From Rhizobium gallicum bv. gallicum R602sp (GTDB lineage: Bacteria > Pseudomonadota > Alphaproteobacteria > Rhizobiales > Rhizobiaceae), in NCBI RefSeq assembly GCF_000816845.1, contig NZ_CP006880.1, positions 1,488,001 to 1,552,000 on the forward strand: 64,000 bases of DNA. Reading direction: 5' to 3'. A model generated the notes under the pieces. It was not told where the DNA came from. It did no database searches and saw only the letters and a program-made list of their open reading frames with translations. Positions 17,277 to 26,188 of the stretch are shown here, one piece after another (position 1 is the first letter of the stretch; each line of letters opens with the position of its first letter). Made by a program: the position numbers and the translations under genes.

Positions 17277-19418
17277 ATGATGCAAAGAAGTTCCTACTTT
17301 CGGCCGAAATGGATATTCTTGGTTCCGCTGTTGGCGCTGTTCTTAACGGCATTCTCGCAGATGGCCTATGCGGAGCGCAAAGCCGCCATCGTGGTGGGGA
17401 ACGGCGAATACGAATTTGCGCCTCTCGCTAACCCGAAAAACGATTCCAAGCTGATTGCCGCGACACTCACGGAGCTTGGTTTCGATGTTCTGCTTTTCTA
17501 CGACGTCAAGAAAGCCGCCGCTGGCGATCTCGAAAATGCCATCCGCAGCCATCTTCTCGGCGCTGATCTTGCTATCCTCTACTACGCGGGACACGCGCTG
17601 CAGTACGAAGGGCGAAGCCTGCTGCTACCCGTCGATGTACGAACCGGATCTGCTAAGGAAGTCATCGATGACGCCATGGTTCTCAATGACCTCATTGACA
17701 TCGTCAAGGACGACCCGGTCGGCGTCAAGCTGATCATTTTGGACGCCTGCCGCAATAACCCGCTCACCTCGGAAAAGGGACTGCGACAGGGATTGGCAAA
17801 TATCGAGGCCGGCGCAGGTCAGGTTCTCATCGCCTTCGCCACAGGCGCCGGCGAAGTAGCTTACGACGGCACCGGAGTGAACAGCCCTTATTCTTTGGCG
17901 CTGGCCAATGCGCTTCAGCAGCCGGACCTCGACATCTACGACACGTTCCGAACGGTGCGCGGAGACGTGCGCCTTGCCACCAACGGATCGCAGATACCGT
18001 GGATCACAGGCTCCATCGAAACAAAATTCGTCCTAAAGCCGGGCGGCGCCGACAAACCAGCACCCGAGGTCCCGGGGGGCGATGGCGAGCTGACTATTGA
18101 CCAGGTCCTCTGGTATTTCATTCAAGATAGCGCGGATCCAACGGATTTCGAACGTTTCGCCAAAGTGTTTCCGAAGAGCCAGCTTGCGGGTGAAGCGCTC
18201 AAACGTAGCAGTCTGCAGGTTGCAGAGTTGCAGAAGCGCGGGCTTTTTGTCAGCGGCGCACTTGCCGCCACCCCGATTTCCACCGAACCGCCGTCCGATG
18301 AGGCTACTGCAGCCGCTGGAGCGGAATTTATTTTTCAGCAGGCCGGCGAGCGCGCCGTCAGCGAGACTTTTCGTATCTGGCCACGCGAAATGCCCGACAC
18401 GCAAAGCGGCATGAAGACGCTCGTTACGGATTGCGATCTATATGCAGCCGATCCCAACGATCCTCAACGCGTGGTACCCGGTGTTACGAACGGGCTGGTG
18501 AACGTCCGCGACGGACTGCGCTCTTGCGGCTATGCGCTCGCTGCAGACCCCAGCAACCCACGCCTGCAATTTCAGTTAGCCCGCGTCCTCGAAATAGCGA
18601 AACGCTATGACTGGGCGGAGCATTTCTACGAACTTGCCAGCCAGCAGCAATACAGCGCCGCTTTCGTCAATCTCGGTTACATGGCCCGGGCCGGTGTCGG
18701 CCGGGAGGTCGATTACAAGCGTGCCTTGGATTTCTACATGAAGGCGGCACCGCTCGGAAATCTCAGAGCAAGGACGAATGTGGGAACCGCTTACATCCGC
18801 GGTCAAGGCGTGCCTCAAAATCCCGAAGAGGGGATCCTGTGGTACAGACTTGCAGCATCAAGCGGCTGGTCGAATGCGATCACGGCGCTCGGCGACAGCT
18901 TCCGTCGCGGTACCGGCGTGAAGAAGGATGATGTGGAGGCGACGAGGCTTTATGCTGCAGCCGCTGATGCAGGTCAGATCGACGCCATGACGAATCTCGG
19001 CCGTGCCTATGTCAGCGGCTTGGGTGTCAAGAAAGATGTCAAGCGGGGCTATGATCTGATGATCCGCGCGACCGAAATGGGTAACCAATATGCGCCCTTC
19101 TACGCAGCACGCCTTCTCGTGAAGGGCGAAGGCAACGTTCCTCGCGATGCCAATCGCGCACTTGCCCTGTTGGAACTGTCGGCACGCCGAGGCTTCGAGG
19201 ACGCCTATCTGGAACTCGCCAAGGGTTACGAGGCGGGCAGTTTGAGCCGTGGAAAGCCGGATTTGCAAAAGGCATATTTCAACGCAATGCTCGCCACTCG
19301 TTTCAAGGTCGAAGAGGCAGAACGGACCAGGTCTTCGGTGGGTGAAAAGCTGAACGCTGCCACGCGAAAGGAAATCGAGGCAGAAGTCGAGCTTTTTGTT
19401 CAGCAGAATGGACTTTGA
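17277..19418 (+). CDS. Secreted caspase-like (peptidase C14) protein with Sel1 repeats
   Basis: The 713-residue product starts with a signal peptide (about 1-32, ending AYA). A caspase/metacaspase p20 domain follows at about 35-260, with a catalytic His in YYAGHAL (residue 106) and Cys in LDACRNN (residue 158). The C-terminal half, about 490-690, holds tandem Sel1/TPR repeats with A-x-x-x-G-x-x-Y-x-x-G patterns. It should act in the periplasm or at the cell surface. Its substrate is unknown. I chose the ATG at 17277 because it gives a normal signal peptide. ATG at 17280 is equivalent, and the upstream ATG at 17196 would add a charged extension. It is divergent from vgrG. Confidence 0.85.
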   Translation: MMQRSSYFRPKWIFLVPLLALFLTAFSQMAYAERKAAIVVGNGEYEFAPLANPKNDSKLIAATLTELGFDVLLFYDVKKAAAGDLENAIRSHLLGADLAILYYAGHALQYEGRSLLLPVDVRTGSAKEVIDDAMVLNDLIDIVKDDPVGVKLIILDACRNNPLTSEKGLRQGLANIEAGAGQVLIAFATGAGEVAYDGTGVNSPYSLALANALQQPDLDIYDTFRTVRGDVRLATNGSQIPWITGSIETKFVLKPGGADKPAPEVPGGDGELTIDQVLWYFIQDSADPTDFERFAKVFPKSQLAGEALKRSSLQVAELQKRGLFVSGALAATPISTEPPSDEATAAAGAEFIFQQAGERAVSETFRIWPREMPDTQSGMKTLVTDCDLYAADPNDPQRVVPGVTNGLVNVRDGLRSCGYALAADPSNPRLQFQLARVLEIAKRYDWAEHFYELASQQQYSAAFVNLGYMARAGVGREVDYKRALDFYMKAAPLGNLRARTNVGTAYIRGQGVPQNPEEGILWYRLAASSGWSNAITALGDSFRRGTGVKKDDVEATRLYAAAADAGQIDAMTNLGRAYVSGLGVKKDVKRGYDLMIRATEMGNQYAPFYAARLLVKGEGNVPRDANRALALLELSARRGFEDAYLELAKGYEAGSLSRGKPDLQKAYFNAMLATRFKVEEAERTRSSVGEKLNAATRKEIEAEVELFVQQNGL

Positions 19419-19429
19419 GGAACGCAGGA

Positions 19430-20017
19430 ATGGCTTTGCGCTGGATCATAGACAAAGTTGGCTGGTTTTTGCCGTTCGGCAGGCGCAGGAGAAATGCCCG
19501 GATCGTCGATCCGGGCGATGAGGAGGACAGCCTCCTTTATGTCCTGCAAGATCCGGACGAGGAAGCCAAGCCTAGGAGCCTTATTTCTGTCCTCGGCATG
19601 ATGCCCGCCAATCTCTTCGAGATCCTTGATACGGCCGTGGAGGCTTGCAGGGCAAATGGCGAATTTCCTGTTGTCGTTCTGTCAGAACTCCGTCCCGATC
19701 TAATCGCTGCAAGTTCCGCCCCTTTGGAATTTCTCCCTGCCCGGGGCTACCTTCCTTCGCTCTCCCCCGAAATCTATGGAAGATACACTCGCCGGCGCTG
19801 GTCATTGATCCTCGCGAAATGGGACATCTCCAGCGAAATAACACTTTCATCGACTGTCGAGGAGTTTCTTGCCGACCAGCTGAGCGCCGATGCGTCCATT
19901 CGCTCACCTGCGAGCAATCGAGGCATGCAGCGGGCGGTCAGCGCGGATACTGAAGATAAGCTGCTCGATCGCATTCGCGGCCATGGCGGCGCCATTGACG
20001 TAACTCACGCGAGCTAA
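19430..20017 (+). CDS. Hypothetical protein following the caspase-like gene
   Basis: A 195-residue protein that I do not recognise. It starts with a short hydrophobic helix and a very basic patch (GRRRRNAR), then an acidic segment (DPGDEEDS). The middle contains alternating helices and strands with VVVLSELRPDLIAASSAPLEFLPARGYLP. The ATG at 19430 has AGGAA just upstream and lies 11 bases after the caspase gene stop, so the two probably form an operon. Its last 114 bases overlap the end of the convergent glycosyltransferase gene, which is unusually long for a convergent overlap. Confidence 0.55.
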   Translation: MALRWIIDKVGWFLPFGRRRRNARIVDPGDEEDSLLYVLQDPDEEAKPRSLISVLGMMPANLFEILDTAVEACRANGEFPVVVLSELRPDLIAASSAPLEFLPARGYLPSLSPEIYGRYTRRRWSLILAKWDISSEITLSSTVEEFLADQLSADASIRSPASNRGMQRAVSADTEDKLLDRIRGHGGAIDVTHAS

Positions 20018-22165
20018 TCGCCGGCGAACCTCGGTGCGGAAGGCCTCAGATAGCGCCAGATCGAGCGTTGTCTCCACACGATCGACCTCCGAGTACCGCA
20101 GGCAAAGACCCAAGCCTGCTGTTTGGGCATAAACAGCGCGAAGATGCTGGTCATCCATTTCCGGCGCTTCGTTGGGCACGAAGATCGAAGGGATTCCTCC
20201 CAAGATGCTTTCATGGAAGCTATTGTACCCGGCAGTGGTGATGAGAAGGTCGATCGCGCTGACATATTCAGCCAAAGGGTAAACGCTTGTGCGCAAAACG
20301 CCCGGCCATTCCTGCTTGGAAGGTTTCGCGAGCGGATTGAGAATCTGAACTGTTTGTATATTCCGCCTCACCAGGCCGGAAAAAATTAGGCCGGGCACAT
20401 CCTCAAAGTCAAAGTTGCGTTGCGAGCCTAGTTGTACCGCGACAGTAAAGCGGCCCGGGTCGACACCTAGCTTGCTGGCAGCTTCGCTCCTGGGCAGTCC
20501 CGTCCCTGGATCCAACAGAAGCACAGGCGGGACGGCGACAGTCCCCAGCATATCGCGTGTCGGACCATGGTCTTCGTCATGAGCAAATTCGCCCGGCTCG
20601 ATCACCATGTCGAATATATCCTGGGAAGCTGGGTCAAGGTCGTGGTCAAGGCGCCACAAGGCACGCCGGATCCAAAACCAGGCCAGATCGCGACGGCATT
20701 CGGCGACAGCAATCAATCCTGGAAACGGCCGGTTCCCATCGAACACCACCGCCGAAACATCAAACGCCTCCACGGCCGTCAACAGCTCTTGCGCATATGC
20801 CCTATTCCAACTGTCGTCCGTCACTCCGATCGCCAGGCCGGAAGGAGTATAGTCAACAGCGTGACCTCGCGCATAAGCCAATGCGGATCCGGACGATCGG
20901 GTAAAGAAAATAGGATCGGTGTCATCGGGAAGACGCTCTGCGATAGCCATCAGACGTGTGATATGTCCGAGCCCGATGCCGTTTGTCGCGACGAATAGTA
21001 TCCGCCGCTTTTTGCCCATACGCCGTGGCAATGATCGGGGCGCCTTGCCTTCGGCGGTTTTGCCGGCTAGATGGCTGTTGCCCGCGGATCTGCTGCATTT
21101 CAGGGCGCAGGGCCGGGACAGTTCAAGATCATCGCATAGGCGTGCCATGCGGTGCGGGTATTGATCGATCGCAAACTTTCTCCGGACAAGCTCTCGCGCG
21201 GCATTTGATTGTTGGAGATAGGTCGAAGGTGAAGCGACAAATCGCTCGATGAGGTTCCGCGTTTCGGCAACGTTGCAATAGACGGCGCCATCTTCGAAGA
21301 GGCCTTCAAATGAAGGATCGAGCACCGTCACCAAACCGCTCGCCATTGCTTCCGCGATACATACGCCGAAGGCTTCCACCCACTGCGGGCTGTGAAAATA
21401 AACATAAAAATCAAGGCGCCTGAGAAAGTCCGATACGCTGTTCTGCGCGAATGGACTGATCTGCCAGTTCGAGCCTATCCAGGGTTGGATTGACGTCGGG
21501 GCTCCGCCCAACACCTTGATGGCGAAATTGGGTATGTCGGGATAGGCCGCCCGTAGCTCATCTGCGGAACTGGGCCATTTCGCCGGGTCCGCTCTCGTGT
21601 GGCGCCCCAAATTGACGGTACCTCTCGGACCTGTTCGCTGGGGAGATGCCCATTCACCAAGGTCAATCATGTTCCACAAATCGTGCCGGAGCAGCGCCGG
21701 ACTTTCGGTTCCGATACTGTCGAACTGGGATCGAACCTTCGGGCCAACGGGAGCAAACATGACCGGAACACCAAAGAGCCGATCCAACACGCGTTCCACG
21801 ACCGCCAGATCGTATTGCGGAACCCGATTGCCGTCGAACAGAGGATGATGGACCACACACACGACACGGCGAGGCTGCAAACGCACCGGCGAACTCGGCA
21901 TTCGCTCGAACACTGCAGGATGGTGAGCCAGAAGAATGTCGCAGGTAGCGTCTTCGGATCCTGTGAGCCAAACAGTATTCGATTGCTCGATAGCTGTGGC
22001 TGTACGACTGTCGAAGACACCGAGCTCACGCGTGCGCTGCCCCAAAAAAGGCAGCAGGCCACAGCTCACCCCCCACTGTTTCGCCGCCTTCAGCTCAGCT
22101 CTCAGTGCGCTCGACGTACCGCCGTGAAATCGTGGGTCAGCAGCATGAACAACGTCAAAATGCAC
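19904..22165 (-). CDS. Two-domain glycosyltransferase fusion (GT4-like plus MurG-like)
   Basis: A 753-residue protein with two glycosyltransferase B-fold units. The N-terminal unit, about residues 1-370, contains EAFGVCIAEAMASG, the ExxxxxxxE motif of GT4 retaining enzymes. The C-terminal unit, from about 390, starts with FVATNGIGLGHITRL and ends with TAGYNSFHESILGGIPSIFVPN, a MurG/GT28-like donor-binding motif. Such a fusion suggests two sequential sugar transfers or a regulatory half. Substrates are unknown. I chose GTG at 22165, preceded by GGGG. A TTG at 22177 would add four residues. Confidence 0.75.
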   Translation of the reverse strand: MHFDVVHAADPRFHGGTSSALRAELKAAKQWGVSCGLLPFLGQRTRELGVFDSRTATAIEQSNTVWLTGSEDATCDILLAHHPAVFERMPSSPVRLQPRRVVCVVHHPLFDGNRVPQYDLAVVERVLDRLFGVPVMFAPVGPKVRSQFDSIGTESPALLRHDLWNMIDLGEWASPQRTGPRGTVNLGRHTRADPAKWPSSADELRAAYPDIPNFAIKVLGGAPTSIQPWIGSNWQISPFAQNSVSDFLRRLDFYVYFHSPQWVEAFGVCIAEAMASGLVTVLDPSFEGLFEDGAVYCNVAETRNLIERFVASPSTYLQQSNAARELVRRKFAIDQYPHRMARLCDDLELSRPCALKCSRSAGNSHLAGKTAEGKAPRSLPRRMGKKRRILFVATNGIGLGHITRLMAIAERLPDDTDPIFFTRSSGSALAYARGHAVDYTPSGLAIGVTDDSWNRAYAQELLTAVEAFDVSAVVFDGNRPFPGLIAVAECRRDLAWFWIRRALWRLDHDLDPASQDIFDMVIEPGEFAHDEDHGPTRDMLGTVAVPPVLLLDPGTGLPRSEAASKLGVDPGRFTVAVQLGSQRNFDFEDVPGLIFSGLVRRNIQTVQILNPLAKPSKQEWPGVLRTSVYPLAEYVSAIDLLITTAGYNSFHESILGGIPSIFVPNEAPEMDDQHLRAVYAQTAGLGLCLRYSEVDRVETTLDLALSEAFRTEVRRRLARVSYVNGAAMAANAIEQLIFSIRADRPLHASIARR

Positions 22166-22305
22166 GGCTAACCCCAATATTGTGTCCGCTCAGCTTCGCG
22201 GCCTGCCGCCTCTCCCTCAACGAGATCGAAGAGCGTCCCCAAGTTCCAGATGCGACGGCACTTTGCTCCTTGAAAGACGCAGTCTATGAAGCAGGGCAGA
22301 CAGCG

Positions 22306-22626
22306 CTAGTACACTCGCCGTCCCCAAAAATCTCGCCGAGGTTGGGTCGCCAATTTCCGTACTGTAACAGGCTGCTTTTGAACCGTCGTCCTCATCCTCT
22401 CGACGGCCAACGTCCCGTAACAGCTGCGAGGATATTGAGCGAGGAAAGCCTGGTAGGATTGACGTGTATTCAGCCTTTGTGCCCGCCGCCAAGCGGCAGA
22501 TTCAGCTGCGCTCGGTCGCGCGCTTTGACAGTTGCTGGGATTGGGTGGCGCCGATGTTAGGTACGGCCAGGACGGCACACATCCCGTCAGAAAGACCGAG
22601 AAAAGGACGGCAACACGTTTCAGCAT
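22306..22626 (-). CDS. Small lipoprotein with caspase-associated-type repeat
   Basis: A 106-residue protein with a hydrophobic N-terminus and a lipobox ending LTGC (Cys at about 16). The rest contains one AWRRAQRLNTRQSYQAFLAQYP segment, a helical repeat of the kind seen in the C-terminal parts of caspase-like proteins and related lipoproteins. The C-terminus is basic. The ATG at 22626 is preceded by GGAG. Its position near the caspase-like protein gene is suggestive, but no shared function can be proven. Confidence 0.5.
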   Translation of the reverse strand: MLKRVAVLFSVFLTGCVPSWPYLTSAPPNPSNCQSARPSAAESAAWRRAQRLNTRQSYQAFLAQYPRSCYGTLAVERMRTTVQKQPVTVRKLATQPRRDFWGRRVY

Positions 22627-23078
22627 TTGAGAACGCTCCAATCCAGACAGGGCTAAAAACCCACAAGAAAGAGTAGAATAACTATCGCCAAATAACAAGC
22701 TCCGCGAAGGGCCGCAAACAGCGATCCGGTGCGTCTAGTGGTTGAGGTAAATGTGACAGCCGTAAGACTCTGCAGCTCTTTCGTTCAGTATTTCCATACG
22801 TGGGCGAGAGCGTCAGTTTTAAATATGACATCCGTGCACGATGGCCGTAAATTTGCAATCTCAGATTGATTCTTCGTCTGCTCGACATATCGCCGCCGCT
22901 CATCATCCGGAAGCCGACATCGACCTTTCCCCAAGCCGCGCGCATTTAAGCGTCCTCTTCGAAAGGGTCCGCCCTCGACCCGCGCTCGCGAATGTACGAG
23001 CGGATGATCTTTTGCTGGATGTCACCCAACGTCAGCATGCTCCTCAAACCGCACGCGCATTTTCTCAAAGCGCGCCTC
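22627..23078. other. Region between lipoprotein and sugar ABC genes, one possible tiny ORF
   Basis: No convincing gene is seen. A minus-strand ATG at 23038 opens a 30-codon frame to 22946, rich in charged residues (QQKIIRSYIRERG), with GAGGAG only one base before the ATG. It follows the ABC ATPase stop by about 40 bases. It could be a real tiny gene or the ATPase 3-prime region. The rest of the stretch shows nothing clear. Confidence 0.3.
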
Positions 23079-23861
23079 TCAAATCCGCCTTGCTTCATCG
23101 GCTGTCAGCGCGTGCTCTCGCGTGCCCGACACGATGATTTCAAGAACCTCATGCTCGTCTGTGTGCTTGATGAAGCGATCGCCGACATACTCGCCCCGCT
23201 TCAGCACCATGACGCGGTCGCCCACGGCGAAGATATCGACCAGGCGATGCGAGATGATGATCTGTGCAACCCCCTGCTTCTTTAGCTCCAGCATGGTTTC
23301 GAGCAGGCGCTCGGTCGCCATCACGGAAAGGTTAGCTGTCGGCTCGTCGAGGACCACGACGCGCGGGCCAAAAGAGATGGCGCGGGCAATCGCCACCGAT
23401 TGCTGGCGGCCACCCGACAGGCTTTCGACCTTTTGGTAGACGGAGTTCACGTCGACCTTGAGCCGTTTCAGCACTTTGTCAGCTTCCGCATACATCTTGC
23501 GGCGATTGACGAAAGGACCTTTGAGCGGCCAGCGGCCAAGGAAGATGTTCTGGCCGACATCCATGTTGCCGCACAACGCGAAGTCCTGGTAGATCATCTC
23601 GATGCCGACATCCCGGCTTTCGTGCGGGCTTTTGAAATGCACCGGTTGTCCGGCAACGAGGATCTCGCCAGCATCGCGCTGATAGGCACCGGTGAGGATC
23701 TTCATGAGTGTCGATTTGCCAGCCGAGTTGTCGCCGACAAGGCCGAGTATTTCGCCGGGATATAGCACGAGATCCACCTTGCGGAGGGCCTGCACCGCAC
23801 CGAAGGCTTTTTCGATACTCCGCATTTCCACGATCGGCTCGGACGATGTTACGTCAACCAT
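23079..23861 (-). CDS. Sugar-type ABC importer ATP-binding protein
   Basis: A 260-residue ATPase with Walker A GDNSAGKST, a signature LSGGRQQS, Walker B VVVLDEPTA and the downstream H-loop histidine in IISHRL. It is a single-domain protein, half the size of RbsA/MglA-type two-domain ATPases, as is usual in the FrcA-like subgroup of rhizobial sugar importers. It overlaps the end of the permease gene by eight bases and is the last gene of the import operon. Substrate cannot be assigned. Confidence 0.88.
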   Translation of the reverse strand: MVDVTSSEPIVEMRSIEKAFGAVQALRKVDLVLYPGEILGLVGDNSAGKSTLMKILTGAYQRDAGEILVAGQPVHFKSPHESRDVGIEMIYQDFALCGNMDVGQNIFLGRWPLKGPFVNRRKMYAEADKVLKRLKVDVNSVYQKVESLSGGRQQSVAIARAISFGPRVVVLDEPTANLSVMATERLLETMLELKKQGVAQIIISHRLVDIFAVGDRVMVLKRGEYVGDRFIKHTDEHEVLEIIVSGTREHALTADEARRI

Positions 23862-26109
23862 GAGCGATTTCCTTCCCGCTGCGCACTCTTGCGAGACGGG
23901 CGAGCAGGTGTCCGAAAATATTGGCTTGGCGTACCCATATGTCGATCAACACCGCGACGATCAAGATGAGGCCGATGAAGACGTTGATCCAATGCTGGGG
24001 CATGCTGAACCCCTGGACGTTGAGCTGCATGAGTGCACGCACGAGCGTAATCACGGCCGCGCCTGCGAGGGCGCCGATCATCGTGCCGTAGCCACCGAAG
24101 ATCGAACCGCCGCCTATGATGACGGAAGCGATGGCGTCAAGCTCGCGGAACTGCCCGGCAACCGGGTTGAAGCTTCGAAAATAGGCGGCGTTGATGATCC
24201 CGGCCATGGCCGCACAAAGCGCCGCCAGCATGAGGGCGATGAAACGCACCTGGTCGGTGTTGATGCCGGCATAGGCGGCGGCGCGTATGTTGCCGCCGGT
24301 GGCACGGAGCTTGTGTCCGAACGGCATGTAAGCGAGTACGACGCCGGCCATCAGGGCGACGAAAAACATCCAGATCGTCTGGACGCTGACGACCTCGGCC
24401 ACCGTGCGAAGGATGCCGGGCGGCAGCGAGATGCGGAAATGGAGGAGGATGTCATTCACCTTGCGGCCGAGCAGATTGTAGCCCTCCGGCCAGCCGGCCA
24501 GTTGCTGTCCGGCGACGAACCAGGCAGCCAGACCGCGGGCGATATAGTACATGCCGAGTGTGGCGATAAACGCCGGCAACTTGAACCCGACCGTGACGAC
24601 GGCGTTGACGAAGCCTGCGGCCATTCCCGCAAGAAGGCCCATCGCAATCGCCGTGAATGGATCGGCGCCGAGGACTTTCAAAAAGTAGGCAGCCGTACTC
24701 CCGGAAAGGGCAAGGACCGATCCGACGGATAGGTCGATATCGCCCGCGGCAATGACATAAGTGAGCCCGATCGCGATCAGCGCCAACTCGGTATAGTTGA
24801 GCAGGATCGCGAAGCTGTTCGACAGGTTCCACCAGTAGTCGGGCCTGAGCGCGACACCCGTTAACCACAGCAAGACAGCCAGGATGATGGCAAGCGAATC
24901 ACGCCGGCCAAGAAGCCTGCCGAAGGTGGTCGTCGACATCGCCGTGTCGGTTGCCATGGCGCCTTTGGTCTGAACGCCCTCGAGCGCGACGCCGCCAATC
25001 TCATAGGCGGGCGGCGGCGGCCTGCCGCGGAGCCACGCCCAGAAGCGCGTTGCAACCTGGCGCCGAATGAGATGGGGTTCAATCAGCACCGCGATGACCA
25101 GAAGGAGTCCGAGGAAGACTGGGACAGCACCGACCGGTAGCGAGAATACCGCGTTGACCGTGATTTCCTCATCGCCGATCTTGACCGTGCGCTTGATCGG
25201 CCAACCCTCGCGCAGCACCTTGTCGAGAAGGACAACCAGCAGTGCACCGAGGCATGACCCGGCCACGCGGCCACGGCCACCGAGGATTGAAGCGCCGCCG
25301 ATGATTACTGCGGCGATGACCGTCAGTTCGCCGCTCACACCGTAAAGCGGCGTCACGCCCTTATCCTGCGCGGCGGACATCAAGCCGGCGAGCGTCGCGC
25401 AAAGCGAGGAGATCAGGTAGGCCCGGATACGCACCCAGTTCGTCGGTATGCCGGCATAAACCGCTGCCTGCTCATTCCCGCCTGTGGCGAAAGTCTCGTA
25501 GCCCCACCGCGTCTTGCCCAACACAAGGGCGCCGATCACCGCGACGACGGCGAAGATCGCAATCTGGTTGTTGAAACCGAAGACATTTGTTTCACCAAGG
25601 TGGAAGAACAACGGATAGTCTTTCGCCTTGCCGGGATAATAGATCGCTTGGCCGTGCGTGAGTGCAAGGACGAAGCCGCGGCCTATAAACAATACCGTCA
25701 ATGTGGCAATGAACGCGGGCACTTTGAGGACCGTGACAAGCACGCCGTTCGCGAGCCCGATCACAATACCTAACGTCATACAGAGGATTATCGCTGTCAG
25801 GACGTTGAGGTCGAGAACGTTGGATGCAAACAGCCGGGCAAAGACGACCGCGACCAGGCCATAGGTTGAGCCGACCGAGAGATCGAGATCCTTGTTGACA
25901 ATGACGAAGGTCATTCCGACTGCAATGATGGCCACCCGAGAGGTGTCGCGAAGTACGGCATGGAACGCCTCCGCCGATCCGAAGAAGGCGGGATTGACGA
26001 TGGCGCCGCCGAGATAGAGGAGCACGAGCAGGCCCATAAGCCCCGCCTCCCAGCCGCCAATCAGTTGGGATGGTGCGCGCTCGTGCCGGGTCGTCGCGTG
26101 AGGCTCCAT
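23854..26109 (-). CDS. Fused double permease of a sugar-type ABC importer
   Basis: A 751-residue protein holding two complete RbsC-like permease domains in tandem, about residues 25-345 and 395-740. Each shows the family motif A(V/I)GMTFVIVNKDLDLSVGS or ALIAIGLTYVIAAGDIDLSVGS and a later IIGGGSIFGG-type loop. RbsC-type permeases usually form a dimer of separate chains, so the fusion makes one polypeptide span the whole membrane channel. The linker of about 50 residues is polar. It is the middle gene of a three-gene importer and overlaps the ATPase gene. Confidence 0.9.
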   Translation of the reverse strand: MEPHATTRHERAPSQLIGGWEAGLMGLLVLLYLGGAIVNPAFFGSAEAFHAVLRDTSRVAIIAVGMTFVIVNKDLDLSVGSTYGLVAVVFARLFASNVLDLNVLTAIILCMTLGIVIGLANGVLVTVLKVPAFIATLTVLFIGRGFVLALTHGQAIYYPGKAKDYPLFFHLGETNVFGFNNQIAIFAVVAVIGALVLGKTRWGYETFATGGNEQAAVYAGIPTNWVRIRAYLISSLCATLAGLMSAAQDKGVTPLYGVSGELTVIAAVIIGGASILGGRGRVAGSCLGALLVVLLDKVLREGWPIKRTVKIGDEEITVNAVFSLPVGAVPVFLGLLLVIAVLIEPHLIRRQVATRFWAWLRGRPPPPAYEIGGVALEGVQTKGAMATDTAMSTTTFGRLLGRRDSLAIILAVLLWLTGVALRPDYWWNLSNSFAILLNYTELALIAIGLTYVIAAGDIDLSVGSVLALSGSTAAYFLKVLGADPFTAIAMGLLAGMAAGFVNAVVTVGFKLPAFIATLGMYYIARGLAAWFVAGQQLAGWPEGYNLLGRKVNDILLHFRISLPPGILRTVAEVVSVQTIWMFFVALMAGVVLAYMPFGHKLRATGGNIRAAAYAGINTDQVRFIALMLAALCAAMAGIINAAYFRSFNPVAGQFRELDAIASVIIGGGSIFGGYGTMIGALAGAAVITLVRALMQLNVQGFSMPQHWINVFIGLILIVAVLIDIWVRQANIFGHLLARLARVRSGKEIAHG

Positions 26110-26188
26110 AGGCGTGTTCTATCCGGCTTTCGCATGCTGCGGGCAGATCGCCCGTCTCCCGCAGCGATTGTGAACGTTGGTTGCGACG

